The notes: generated from the sequence alone by a model not told the origin. A DNA stretch of 64,000 nucleotides from Lithodes maja (GCA_037953745.1 JBAKBP010012311.1:1-64000); one strand, 5' to 3'. Numbered from the stretch's first letter, positions 43,341 to 53,857 are shown. A program made the numbers and translations.

Positions 43341-45370
43341 ATTTTAGGGCTTTAAAGTGTATTCTATAATTACTGTGCTGATATACGGTACCAAGAATTT
43401 CCTGAGACTCGGAAGGGAAAGGTACATATAGTTAAAAGGATACTCATATGCTGAACAATAAAGATATAAGTTGTGTTGGTGTGGCCGAGTGGTGTATGTT
43501 GACAACACTAATGTCACCACTGAAATTAAAGTTGCCAACTGCCTTTTAAATCACCAGTTTGCATTCATATGGAACTCTATGTAGGTTGTTTCCATTGGGT
43601 TTCAAGCCTCCAGTGATGTTAGTATGGTATAGCCTAGTTAATTAGAGTGATTTCTAAGGGTAGGTAATGACTTTACTTTAGTGGGGAGTTTACTGTTATT
43701 GACTTTCCAGTAAGGTATTAAGAAGTGTGGGTGGTGGGCTGGGTATACAGCTGTTCTGGTTGCCAACTTGTATTCTTGCACTTTTCCATCTTGTTGCGTA
43801 CATTACTACTTTGGATAGATTTAAAATTATATTTGAATGTCTGGCTTTGTTAGATTGTTACGATAACTAACCTAATTTAAGGAATGTATCTTACTGAAGA
43901 GTGTTAAACATAGTGGCATATGTGCCAGTAAATTAGTTGTACAGTATAGGAATACTGTACCTCTCTCTTCAGACAGAAGAGGAATCTAAGGTCCCTCTTC
44001 AGATAAGAGACCTTTTCTAGAAGTGTGGTACACTTCAGTGTTGAACACTTATGCCAAACTAAATACATTTGTATTTATGCCTTGATCTTTCAGACTTTAC
44101 CTTCAAGGTAATATCTGAGTTGGATACTTACTAAAAAAGCTGTGGGTCTCCGAAAGCCTTGCATCTGAAAAAGAGAGTTTTTCTGCCATATATATTTACT
44201 CTTAAGTAGAATAGATTGGTGAAGCTTTGTTACCTAATATAAAATCAATCCAAGGAAGCGATCTGTACATCGATACAAGGAAAGAGTGTTGGAAGATAAG
44301 TAGAATCATGACCAGACATGGTTCGTGGGTGCAATGTGGTGAGGCCGATGTGGATTGGTGGCTCTGACCTCACTATACTCTGTTCATCTTAACCGGCCCA
44401 CACATTTTCATGTCCCTCTCTTGATTATTGAACTGTCAATTGAGTTTAATAATGAAATATATTGCCAATCTTGAAAACAATTTTCTTAGAAGAAACAGAG
44501 ATCTGGCAGTTTTGTATTTAGCACTTAAAAGTACATTTTGGTAGCTACCTCTCATTGGACAAACATAATTTTATGTTCACTTCTGTTAACTTTTGTTTGG
44601 TCCAACCATACAGTTTAATGGGCCTATTCGTTATTGTTCGCCAAACAAAGTGTAAACAGAAAATGTTGTTTGTTCTTGAGCGATATACCATAATGCTCTA
44701 TAAGCGTCAAGGTATCAGGTGGTTGGGGATGATATGTGGTGGCCTGGTAAAAATGAAGAGGGTATAGTCTGAACGTGGTGGTTCTTCCTCTGGGCGGCAG
44801 ATGAGCGTGTGAGGTTGAGGTGCACCTTAGTCTCTGCATGACCAGGCTTCCCGGCGAGGCTCCTGGCACCGGTACTGTGAGTAACACCGCCCTCTACTCA
44901 CACTCAACTAGAGTGAATTGGTTAAATTATAAGCGGTGTTACAATTAGTATGTGATATAGATAATATACCCACAAAAGATTAAGTCAAGTTACAATAATA
45001 AATTTAGTGTCAATATGTGAGTTTTTAAATATCGTACATTGGCAAGCTAAACTTATTAATCTAACTATTTCTATTTTATGGGTACTGTGTTTCAGTGTGT
45101 TACTAATAGAACCACCGCATATGAATTGGCTAGTACACCCTACCCACAACAACCACCCACAAGGAGATTTAGTCCACTTTTTAATGTAAACTACTGTACA
45201 CTTAGACTCACCACTGGGATGCCCACCATTCTCATTCTGTGACCAATATTTTTATCAAAAAATGCATCTTTATTGGAAAGTGTGCGAGGCATCACGTTAG
45301 GGTGGTTGTCCTGTAGCCTAAGGTGACAGTAAGGAAATACGGCCCTGTATATATTTTCCCAAGCTGTTTA
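43341..45370. other. No gene recognised over 2 kb
   Basis: Single-copy-looking AT-rich sequence. I looked for splice-bounded open frames and repeats on both strands and found none I can support. A GC-richer patch at 44760-44890 is the only compositional feature. Confidence 0.4.
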
Positions 45371-45705
45371 TTAAGGGGAGATTTCCACTTGAGGGATTTT
45401 TTTTCAAACTTCCTTCTCCCTCATGTTTAGCCCCATTGCTTTTGAAATTTTAAGACATTTGCCCCATTAGTTTGGTGATTTTCAAGAATTTCCGCCCCAT
45501 TCTGTCAATTTTAAGACCTTTTGTGCCATTTAGGTGTCAATTTTATCCAGGCGAGCGATAGCGAGCCTGTAATTTAAGAGTAATCGGCCTTCGGCCGGGA
45601 AATTTTTCTACCGAAAAATGTACAAATTTATCTTGAAAGGGGGTCAAGGGGGTGAAATTTTAAGATTGCTGGAGGAGTAGGAAACAAACTGGAAACCTGC
45701 CCTAA
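45371..45705 (+). repeat. Repeat R5 (MITE-like), copy 2
   Basis: Starts TTAAGGGGAGATTTCCACTT and ends GGAAACCTGCCCTAAAG, which is roughly the inverse. About 335 bp. Interior words GGCGAGCGATAGCGAGCCTG and TCGGCCTTCGGCCGGGA are shared with 46752-47098. Confidence 0.75.
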
Positions 45706-45840
45706 AGCTGAAACTGTATTTCTTATGACCATTCAGTCTTTAAAGTACTGTACAGTACTGTATATGTAAAGCAATAAAGTGGTTGCCTGCCCTAGAAACC
45801 ACCAGTAGGATATACCTTCAAAACAATACTATCTATCTAT

Positions 45841-45971
45841 CTATCTATTGCCTGATGCTGTGATCCCCGAAGGGGTGGCCACGAACGAACCGCCCCCATG
45901 CACCTCTGTCCCCAGTCAGTCGACGCCCCTCCCCCCAACCAGCACCGCCTTCGTTCATGTACTTCCTCACT
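45841..45971 (-). mobile_element. Family A RTE-like 3' end, 131 bp with 12-bp TSD
   Basis: CAAAACAATACT at 45829-45840 repeats exactly at 45972-45983. Between them lie the (ATCT)n tail and only the last ~120 bases of family A, ending in the coding of the C-terminus. An extreme 5' truncation. Confidence 0.93.
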
Positions 45972-46049
45972 CAAAACAATACTGCATTGGTTATTTACAT
46001 TCACTTTCATTATTCCCAGTAATATTAGTACAGTATAGTATAGTATAGA

Positions 46050-46392
46050 CCAGCGGTTCCCAAACTGCGGGTCATGACCCCCAAATGGGTCATGAGCCTT
46101 TTTCTGGGGGTCATGGAGGGTCTAAGATTTTGAGGACATTTTTTATGATATTTAGGGATTTATTTTTTATTTTTATATTTAGGTTTTGTCCTACGACTAT
46201 TTACGTTCCTAATGCATTAATTATTTTGTTATTTTATTTTTTGTTATTGCTCTCTCTGCTGTGATTAACTTTAAAATGTATCTGCGCCATTGGAAATTAG
46301 TATTTTTTTGGAAGGCTTATAAAGGTGGGGGTCATGGTAGGTTTGGTACTACTGAAAGGGGTCACATACTGGAAAAGTTTGGGAACCGCTGG
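46050..46392. mobile_element. hAT-type MITE
   Basis: Inverted ends CCAGCGGTTCCCAAACT and its complement (AGTTTGGGAACCGCTGG), 343 bp. The 8-bp flanks AGTATAGA (46042-46049) and ACTATAGA (46393-46400) differ at one base. The end sequence and 8-bp duplication are typical of hAT. Interior carries GGGTCATGACCCC-type palindromes. Confidence 0.88.
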
Positions 46393-46520
46393 ACTATAGA
46401 CTGTAATGTTATATGTGTTAAATTAAGTAATGTAATACTTATGTTTATGATATGAAGATAAATCATTAATATTATATTAATTGTTTGCTGTTAAAAGCCA
46501 GTACCGGTATCCATAACTAC

Positions 46521-46755
46521 TTAACCCTCTCACATCCTGATGCGATTTTTGAGCCTATTAGGGATACTTTAAAACCTTTGTTACCATCAGGGGTATCTAT
46601 AAACCTTTAGTTTGTTTACTTCAACCTCTGCAGTTGTCTTCGAGTTAGCTGTGGGCAGAAAACTAATTTTGGAGAGGTAATTATAAGAGTGAGAGTAATC
46701 TATTTCTTATTGCTAATCTGGCAACCTCTGCGTCCTATGGTCGTGAGATGGTTAA
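46521..46755. mobile_element. Small piggyBac-like MITE
   Basis: TTAA at 46521-46524 and 46752-46755, ends CCCTCTCACATCC and the near inverse GGTCGTGAGATGG. 235 bp. Its right TTAA is also the first four bases of the R5 repeat copy that follows. Confidence 0.65.
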
Positions 46756-47098
46756 GGGGAGATTTCCACTTGAGGGATTTTTTTTTCGAACTTCCTTCTC
46801 CCTCATGTTTCGCCCCATTGCTTTTGAGATTTTAAGACGTTTACCCCATTAGTTTGGCGATTTTAATAAATTTCGCCCCATTTCTGTCAATTTTAAGACC
46901 TTTCGTGCCATTTAGGTGTCGATTTTTTCCTGGCGAGCGATAGCGAGCCTGTAACTTAGGAGGAATCGGCCTTTGGCCGGGACATTTTTCTGCCGAAAAA
47001 TGTACATATATATTTTGAAAGGGGGTCTAGGGGGTGTAATTTTAAGCTTGATGGAGGTCTAAGCAACACACTAGAAACCTCCACTTAAAGCTTGGATA
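46752..47098 (+). repeat. Repeat R5 (MITE-like), copy 3
   Basis: Closest match to 45371-45705. Its ends TTAAGGGGAGATTTCC and GGTTTCTAG-type inverse CTAGAAACCTCCACTTAA support short inverted termini. No coding. Confidence 0.78.
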
Positions 47099-47319
47099 CT
47101 CAAAACATTCATGACTTTGCAGCTTTCTAAGACCATTTTATCTTAAGAACAACATCTTAATTCTTTTATCAGCATTACCCAAAGCACATTATTGGAGGAA
47201 TAGGATTTTACACCATACCCGAAAGAGGATTTATGGAGCTCCGATCTTACTCTCAACCATCTGAACAATTTTACCAATACACCTAAACTTCGTTAGATGT
47301 GGGAATAGCCTCACGAAAT

Positions 47320-47405
47320 ATGCCAGGGCCTGGGATTGAACTCGGGACCCTTGGGCTATGAGGCGAACACTTTACCAGTGTCACCAAGAAAGATATCTCA
47401 CTTGG
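47320..47405 (-). repeat. tRNA-like SINE head (type 3)
   Basis: The minus strand shows GACACTGGTAAAGTGTTCGC (A-box-like) and GAGTTCAATCCCAG (B-box-like) 30 bases on. The cloverleaf is not complete, so a SINE relic is more likely than a tRNA gene. Body boundaries not seen. Confidence 0.5.
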
Positions 47406-47571
47406 CAAGGTGCATAATATCGTCTGAATATAGCTAGAATAAAATAGACATACGTCGCTGGTACTCCAAGGGTTAATTATTATATGTATAGCCTAGATAA
47501 GTTATGATCGTGAATACATTTAACCCTTTCAGTTTACCATGGTGCATTCTTTCATTATATTCTAGCGATCA

Positions 47572-48058
47572 TTAACCCTTCAAACCCGGTTGGTACACAC
47601 GTGTACCATTTTTTTTTGGCCCCAGGAACCCGGGTGGTACAACATTGTACCATTGCTTGAAAGCCTGTGAGCTTCGTGTGCGAGGCGTCGGTCCGACGCA
47701 TGTAAACAACAGCCGGCTGGACCGACGCTCCGCATCTCCGGCCACAAGAAGGAGAGCGTCGCTTGTTCGTGTGTGCCTGTATGTTGTTGTTCAGTATCGA
47801 AAAGTGGTGTAAAGTGGCTGGTTTGGCCATAAAGTTATCTCCAATGAAATCATCATCACAGCTCACCCAGTTGACTTAGAGAGCTCTACTTAAGGCCATT
47901 TTACAGGTAAATAACACAGCTACGCTTGGGGATGCGCGGGAATGCGGGAAGCAGTCTGATTAACGAATATACGGTAGCCTAGCCTAGACGTTTTTCGGCC
48001 AAAACACCCGGATTTCGAGGAATATATATATAATATATAGCCGGGGTCGGAGGGTTAA
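47572..48058. mobile_element. piggyBac-type MITE, copy 4 (divergent left end)
   Basis: TTAA at 47572-47575 and 48055-48058. The first ~90 bases differ from the other copies (CCCTTCAAACCCGG, TGGTACACACGTGTACCA) while the rest matches closely. Right TTAA overlaps the start of the next MITE. Confidence 0.87.
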
Positions 48059-48268
48059 GGTGGTGTCACACGAGTGCATTTTCCGGCAATTTTCGACGAG
48101 CAAGTTTTTTCTTGTGCTACTTAGAGGCTCTTTGACGTTGGCATCGGGAACTAGATCGAAGGTTGATTATATTAGCTAGATCAATTCTTACGGATCTTGT
48201 ATTTTGAAGCTGCCAGACTACAATTGCCCGGAAAAATTTACGGAAAAATTGCTCGTGTGACACCGCCT
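48058..48268. mobile_element. PIF/Harbinger-like MITE
   Basis: Inverted ends AGG(T/C)GGTGTCACACGAG, TTA at 48055-48057 and 48269-48271, 211 bp. The TTA duplication suits PIF/Harbinger. The interior repeats the AATTTTTCCGG motif near both ends. Confidence 0.75.
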
Positions 48269-48365
48269 TTAGTCAATTTACTTCAGTTTAGGAAGGGATT
48301 GTGAGAGTTAGACTTTACTTCATCAATTCCTAAAGAAATTTCCAAAAGGAAATTATTCAAAGAGA

Positions 48366-50208
48366 GAAGACTGGCATAATAGTCCCCCTATATAAGGGCA
48401 AAAGGGAAAGAGGAGTGTGTGGTAACCACCGAGGAATATGTCTTTTAACCCTTGGTTCCCGGATGACCTCTTGTACGCCCATAAAAAAGCATGTAACAGG
48501 TACCCGGAAGGCCTCTTATGCACCCACGACGTCACAGCCTGTGAGCTTGCTGTGCGAGGCGTCGGTCCGACGCATGTAAACAACAGCCGGCTGGACCGAC
48601 GCTCCGCATCTCCGGCCACAAGAAGGAGAGCGTCGCTTGTTCTTGTGTGCCTGTATGTTGTTGTTCAGTATCGAAAAGTGGTGTAAAGTGGCTGGTTTGG
48701 CCATAAAGTTATCTCCAATGAAATCATCATCACAGCTCACCCAGTTGACTTAGAGAGCTCTACTTAATGCCATTTTACAGGTAAATAACACAGCTACGCT
48801 TGGGGATGCGCGGGAATGCGGTAAGCAGTCTGATTAACGAATATACGGTAGCCTAGCCTAGACGTTTTTCGGCCAAAACACCCGGGTTTCGAGGAATATA
48901 TATATAATACATAACCGGGGCTGGAGGGTTAAGCATAGTAAGAAAGGTGTACAGTAGGGTAGTGATTGAGAGAGTGAGAACGGAGAAATGGATAGGCGAC
49001 GAGCAGGGAGGTTTTAGGAAGGGAAGAGGATGTGTAGATCAGATTTTTACCCTGAATTGTGTTGTGGAGAAATATCTGGAGAAGAAACAAAAGGTGTATG
49101 TTGCCTTTATGGACATGGAGAAGGCCTATGACAGAGTGGATAGAGAAGGCATGTGGAAAGTACTTAGAATATACGGAGTAGACGGCAAGTTGCTGAAAGC
49201 AGTGAAGAGCATGTATGAGGGTGCAAAGGTGGCAGTATGTGTGGAGAATAAGCAGAGCGAGTTCTTTGACCTGAGTGTTGAGTTGAAACGGGTGTGTGAT
49301 GCCCCCGTGGTTGTTTACTGTATATATGGATGGAGTCGTGAAAGAAATACTAGGAAGAGCAGTGGATGTTGGTGTATCGCTGAAAAGGGAGGGAAATGAG
49401 TGGAAGCTGCCTATACTGCTGTTTGCGGATGATACAGTTCTGATAAGCGATAATGAACGGGAGTTGCAGGGTCTGGTAAATGAGTTTGGAACAGTCTGCG
49501 AAAAACGGAATTTGAAGGTAAATGCGTGGAAGAGCAAGGTTATGGCCTTCGAAAGGGGTGAAGTCACAGAGTGTGAGGTGAAGTTGAACGGTCAGGCTAT
49601 GGAGATCGTCAGCTCTTTTAAGTATTTGGGCAGTGTGTTGAGTAAAGATGGGACTGTGGATGAACAAGTGCGGGAGAGGGTGCAACAGGGGAAGAGGGTT
49701 GTAGGAATGTTGAAAGCAGTAACAAGAAATAGAGTGGTCAGTATAGAAGTGAAGAAGTCCTTGCATGACAGTGTGGTATTCCCGACACTAACTTCGGAAG
49801 CGAAGCATGGACGTTCGGGAAGAGACTCAGACCAAGAGTGAGAGCGGTGGAAATGAGTTACTTGAGAAGTGCGTGCAGATTTACATGGAGGGATCGAGAG
49901 ATGAATGAGGAAGTAAGAAGGAGGTGTGGTGTGGAGGTAGATGTGCTGGAAAGTGTGAAAAGGAACAACTTGAGATGGTTCGACCATATGGAACGTATGG
50001 GAAGCGAGAGAATGACTAAGAGGATGTACGAGAGCGAGGTGGAAGGACAGAGAGGGAGAGGTGGAAGGATGGAGTGAGGAAATATATGAATGAAGGCAGT
50101 GCTGGTTGGGAGGAGGGGCGTCGACTGACTGGGGACAGAGGTGCATGGGGGCGGTTCGTTCGTGACCAGCCCTTCGGGGATCACGGCGTCAGGCAATAGA
50201 TAGATAGA
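48366..50208 (+). pseudogene. Family A RTE-like LINE, RT half, interrupted by a piggyBac MITE
   Basis: Outside the MITE (48445-48932) the plus strand encodes the RT: WIGDEQGGFRKGRGCVDQIF, VAFMDMEKAYDRVDREGMW, then a frameshift near 49300, PPWLFTVYMDGVVKEIL, the intact catalytic box LLFADDTVLISD, VKLNGQAMEIVSSFKYLGSV, another break near 49795, then YLRSACRFTWRDREMNEEV. It ends in the (ATAG)n tail at 50196-50208. 5' truncated at about 48366, so there is no endonuclease. A C-to-T change relative to the copy at 17490 made the TTAA used by the MITE. Confidence 0.86.
48445..48932. mobile_element. piggyBac-type MITE, copy 5
   Basis: TTAA at 48445-48448 and 48929-48932, 488 bp, almost identical to copy 2. 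The family A sequence reads straight across when it is removed with one TTAA. Confidence 0.92.
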
Positions 50209-50232
50209 TATATAATATCATGTCTCTTGTCA

Positions 50233-50515
50233 CCATATGAATCTGGGCCAGTGGGCTAGTATAAAATAACACCACCAACAACAACAACCATATGAATCTG
50301 GGCCAGTGGGCTAGTATAAAATAACACCACCAACAACAACAACCATATGAATCTGGGCCAGTGGGCTAGTATAAAATAACACCACCAACAACAACAACCA
50401 TATGAATCTGGGCCAGTGGGCTAGTATAAAATAACACCACCAACAACAACAACCATATGAATCTGGGCCAGTGGGCTAGTATAAAATAACACCACCAACA
50501 ACAACAACCATATGA
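50233..50515 (+). repeat. 55-bp minisatellite, five units
   Basis: The unit CCATATGAATCTGGGCCAGT, GGGCTAGTATAAAATAACAC, CACCAACAACAACAA starts at 50233, 50288, 50343, 50398 and 50453, with a partial sixth. Units appear identical. Confidence 0.96.
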
Positions 50516-50542
50516 ATCGGGACATATTTTTGTCTGGTTTTA

Positions 50543-50772
50543 ATTGATGATGATGATGCAGTTTTTACCACCATACACTCCATGCTTAATAGCTGGGCTA
50601 GGGTGGGTGCCCTGATGAATCAGGGACTTCAGTGAACAGTTGCCACACATTGCTAGACCGCGCCATTCACTACAGCACTGACGTCTGCCAATAACACATT
50701 GGCTGGCCCGAGATTCGAACCGTCAACCTCACGGTCAGCATGCGAGCGCTCTACCAACCGAGCTACGGCCTG
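50543..50772 (-). repeat. tRNA-derived SINE, type 2, copy 2, (ATC)n tail
   Basis: On the minus strand the head is GGCCGTAGCTCGGTTGGTAG, AGCGCTCGCATG..., GACGGTTCGAATC: canonical A-box and B-box with the right spacing. The body shares GTCTAGCAATGTGTGGCAAC and AAGTCCCTG with 15407-15592. The tail is CATCATCATCATC. Looks young and complete. Confidence 0.88.
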
Positions 50773-50847
50773 TGGCCGGTAATCACAAACAAATTTTAAA
50801 CAAGGCATTTTCTTATTTAGTGTTACAGTATGTAATAAATAAATATA

Positions 50848-51688
50848 CAGTCCATCCTCCAAATTTGCGAGATTATAGGCGACATGCGACCTCGCAAATT
50901 TCAATCAACGTAGCTAATGGGAATAATTACTTATGGGCGGCACCCGCCGAATTTCCTTATTAGTTAGTACATTTATATCGGTTGTGGGACACTTTTATAC
51001 ATACAGTCATTATGGTAGGGGTTGCTGGTTGAGAAGTGGAGCGGTGGAGTGGTGGAGGAGGAGGGTTGACCTTGACCTTGAGCAGGGGAGGCGGCGAGGA
51101 GTGTAGTGTATCTGGTATCGTCCTCGCTACTGCTCACAAATTCAGCAATTTCTTTCTTTTCTCTTTGTTTGTCAGTTTCCTTCCTCCTCTTGTCATTGAT
51201 GAATTTATAGTACACCAACTTAGTTTTGCTATAACTTCTTGATCAAGTGGCTGAATTTTGGAGGTTGTATTGGGTGGTAAAAATAAAACTTCAACTCCAG
51301 GGTCATCAAGATGGCGGGAAACCAAACGCTCTCCAAGGTGCGCCTGGTTATTTCCCGTGAAATAACCGTTATTTACATGAATCCAAACGTTATTTTAGAA
51401 AGTGGGTAACTATTTTGACTTGCCGTTATTGCCGAAAACGTTATTTTAGAAGTTGTTATTTGCGTAGTGTTTGTTGGCTTAATTAGGCCTAATTGGCTTG
51501 ACGTTTGGGTCCTCCTTAGCCAACACTGCCGCAAATGTGGATTAGGGGGTCGCAAATTTAGAGGAAATGACAAATTTCCCTTATAATTCTACGGGCTGGT
51601 TAGCACATGTGGAATCGACCTCGCAAATGTGGAATATTATATGTTTTTCCAATTTTGACCCCCCCTCGCAAATTTGGAGGATGGACTG
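50848..51688. mobile_element. Tigger/pogo element, internally deleted
   Basis: Perfect 24-bp inverted ends starting CAGTCCATCCTCCAAATTTG, with TA at 50846-50847 and 51689-51690. 841 bp. Carries a minus-strand transposase remnant (51134-51325 and possibly 50973-51200). Several copies of the CTCGCAAAT end motif also lie in the interior. Confidence 0.92.
50973..51325 (-). pseudogene. Tigger-type DDE transposase remnant
   Basis: The minus strand from 51325 reads DDPGVEVLFLPPNTTSKIQP, LDQEVIAKL. The LPPNTTS.IQPLDQ.VI block is the conserved segment of Tigger/pogo/jerky DDE transposases, just before the last acidic catalytic residue region. Near 51200 the frame changes to a Ser/Gln-rich tail (SSSEDDTRY...) that may be the former C-terminus. 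The DNA-binding and the first catalytic parts are missing. It cannot be active. Confidence 0.82.
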
Positions 51689-51780
51689 TAGTACTATGTT
51701 GATAATTGACGAAAGCTCAGGTTGAGGTGTTTATTACGGGTTTGACAACCTGAAGAGAAGGAAGGTAAACCATATATTTG

Positions 51781-51953
51781 GTGGTTCTGTAGTCAATAAT
51801 GTAAGAGCCTATACTATATGTAATATACGGGCTTGCCCGGACCCAGTTTTACCTTTATCAATGATTAAGGTAAATTCGGGTCCTTAGGGACCCGGGCAAG
51901 GCCATATATTACATATAGGTTCTCACGTTATTGACGGAGAGAACCACTAGTAA
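51781..51953. mobile_element. Foldback element with GGGTCC/GGGCAAGCC arms
   Basis: GTGGTTCTGTAGTCAATAAT, GTAAGAGCCTATA, ATATGTAATATACGGGCTTG, CCCGGACCC on the left is inverted on the right with a few mismatches. Loop about 50 bases. No target duplication seen. Confidence 0.75.
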
Positions 51954-52281
51954 ATAACTGAATCTGAGTAAAATTGGTATTAGATGTGATACCAAAATAA
52001 CTGGCTGAATATACAGGCACACACAAATGCATACACATATGCACATACACCTTCACATGCACTAATTTGAAATACATAAATAGAGGTGGGGGTCCACACA
52101 AGAAGACTTCTTCTTACTCCCCCACTAAATATGATTAGGTAAACACACCTTCCAACTGTACCTCACTGGCACTGGTTGGTGTTGGCCAATAATGTGATGT
52201 TATGAAAATGAAGGTTGATATTAGGAAGTGCATATGTCTTGACAAAAATCTTTCCCCGTCTTGGTAACTCCGGTCTCTAAC
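51954..52281. other. No gene recognised
   Basis: Includes a short (CACATA)n-like patch at 52018-52065. No exon signals. Confidence 0.35.
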
Positions 52282-52632
52282 TGCACTGATTCAGGATAGA
52301 ATAACAAATGATAAGCTGAGGAGACGTTTAGGTATAAAGTGTATTAGCGAGGTGATGCGTACAAGTAGACTGGGATGGTATGGACATGTGGAGAGCATGG
52401 ATGAACAAAATTGGGTGAAAAAATGTAGTTTGTGATTGTGGAGGGAGCTGCACCATGGGGTGGACCAAGGAAGACCTGGGATCGGACTATACGTGCCGAT
52501 CTCAAATCCAAAAACTTGACAAGTGAAGCAGCCCTTAACAGGGTTGCCTGGAATTCCGCCATTAGGACAAGAGACTGAAACTGCACGTATGTGTGGAGCA
52601 CTCAGTCTTAAAATGTTATGTATGTATGTATA
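52282..52632 (+). pseudogene. Family B RTE-like LINE 3' end with (TATG)n tail
   Basis: Plus strand: LQDRITNDKLRRRLGIKCIS-like, SRLGWYGHVESMDEQNWVK, APWGGPRKTWDRTIRADL, SKNLTSEAALNRVAWNSAI, with a frameshift near 52430. The 3' UTR CTCAGTCTTAAAATG and (TATG)n follow. Strongly 5' truncated. Confidence 0.82.
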
Positions 52633-52985
52633 ATATATGCGACACATAATGTGCGTTGTTGGTACTCAAGGGGTTAAAGGCCTACAACAGTCCCTTTAGG
52701 AACCACTTTACTTTCATGATAGGATGACTAAGCCTGTGTGTGCCCCATGATAGTTCTCCAGGGACAGAATCACTACTCTAAAGGATAGAGTCAGTGCACT
52801 GGAGGCCTGGAATTGACATGATGCAGCCAGATACCTTTCCTGGCCAACCCATTTTAGTCTAGGCCTATCACATTTAGATATGGGGGGGAACATACTTTTT
52901 TTGCAATCGTCTCCAGAGCAGAGCAGAGGCTTCCTATCCTCTAGGGGGGGATATTAATTAAATATACAAATTAAATATTTAGAGG
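52633..52985. other. No gene recognised
   Basis: GGTACTCAAGGGGTTAA near 52660 resembles GGTACTCCAAGGGTTAA near 47459, perhaps ends of another TTAA-type MITE. Nothing else seen. Confidence 0.35.
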
Positions 52986-53062
52986 TTATATTTATGTTAC
53001 TGTAAGGTATATATGGACCCCAGTATGGTCCCCTCTGTACTGTGTGAGTCTGAAATAAAGCA

Positions 53063-53100
<38 letters not shown>

Positions 53101-53101
53101 G
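52986..53101 (+). mobile_element. LINE-type 3' tail with (ATT)n, copy 2
   Basis: The inverse match of 31663-31763, with AATAAAG just before an (ATT)n tail at 53063-53101. It lies only ~40 bases upstream of the PRDM-like exon. Confidence 0.72.
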
Positions 53102-53144
53102 TGCATATTGCCCAGATGACTAACTAAACACTTTTTTGTATCAG

Positions 53145-53288
53145 GGTGTGAGGATTGTCAGACGAGCTATGAGGGTGACTGTGAGGAGCATGGTCCACTG
53201 CGGAGTGTAGCTGATACAGAGGTCTCAACTCGTGCCAGGCGATCACTGCCACATTTACTACAACTCAGGGACCACCACCAACAAACAG
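53145..53288 (+). CDS. Internal exon of a PRDM-family (PRDM10-like) zinc-finger gene
   Basis: A branch-point-like CTAAC (near 53121) and a T-rich tract lead to TCAG at 53141-53144. The donor is CAG|GTCAGA at 53288/53289. The 144-nt exon is open in the frame starting 53147, with phase 1 at both ends. The peptide has CEDC, a third Cys and HGPL (C-x2-C...C-x2-HGPL), followed by STRARRSLPHLLQL. Such a Cys/His cluster and a TRARxSLP motif precede the PR/SET domain in PRDM10-type transcriptional regulators. That match is from my knowledge of the family, not a search. PRDM15 or PRDM4-type proteins are alternatives. No other exon of the gene is evident in the window, so it would sit in long introns full of transposons. 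A 71-bp pogo-like insertion starts nine bases after the donor. Confidence 0.68.
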
Positions 53289-53297
53289 GTCAGAATA

Positions 53298-53368
53298 CAG
53301 GTCTCCCTCACTATCCCCCAAATCGGGTTTTCAGGAACGTAACCCAATCTTATATCGAGGGAGACCTG
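53298..53368. mobile_element. 71-bp pogo-like mini-MITE
   Basis: CAGGTCTCCCTCACTATCC at the left, GAGGGAGACCTG at the right, TA on both sides. The interior (AAATCGGGTTTTCAGGAACG, TAACCCAATC) resembles the inverse of part of 17117-17308. Confidence 0.8.
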
Positions 53369-53624
53369 TAGCCACATTCTCAGATACAGGTGCTGTTTGA
53401 GTCATGTGATAAATTGATTTAATGAGGCACAGGGGCTTTTTGAGGCCATTCAAAACTCAGCAAGGTCATCCAAGATCACCAGGTAGAAACAAAAATTATC
53501 TTAGATAACACTCGTGGGCCCTGGTAAGATTTTGGATGGTCACAATATCCCATTCCTAGCCATTACGCACACGAATCAGAAATAAATGTTGTGCGTGTCT
53601 TCAGTGAGCATCCCAATAAAGACA
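53369..53624. other. Intron-like sequence, no feature seen
   Basis: Follows the exon. No repeat or splice signal recognised. Confidence 0.35.
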
Positions 53625-53809
53625 AATTTAGAGGCGAAGCAGCTTCAGAGATGGAGTTGGGTTCGAGCCGTGTATGGGTGCTTCGCATGTCTCACTCCCT
53701 AGACTGGAACAAGACCTCACGGGCCTCACCGTGTTCAACGGTAGAGTGTAAAGGCTATCAGCCTATGCCCGAGAGGGAGTAGTTGGAATATAGAAAAAAA
53801 AAAAAAATA

Positions 53810-53811
<2 letters not shown>
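53625..53811 (+). repeat. SINE-like repeat with A-rich tail, copy 2
   Basis: This matches 28430-28660. Contains GGGTTCGAGCCG (B-box-like). Ends in A(n), then an (AT)n run into which the family C LINE is inserted tail-first. Confidence 0.62.

Positions 53812-53825
<14 letters not shown>

Positions 53826-53857
<32 letters not shown>

Noticed and set aside
50700..50772. Functional tRNA gene
   Set aside because: A- and B-boxes are good, but the acceptor stem does not close and a SINE body with (ATC)n tail follows.
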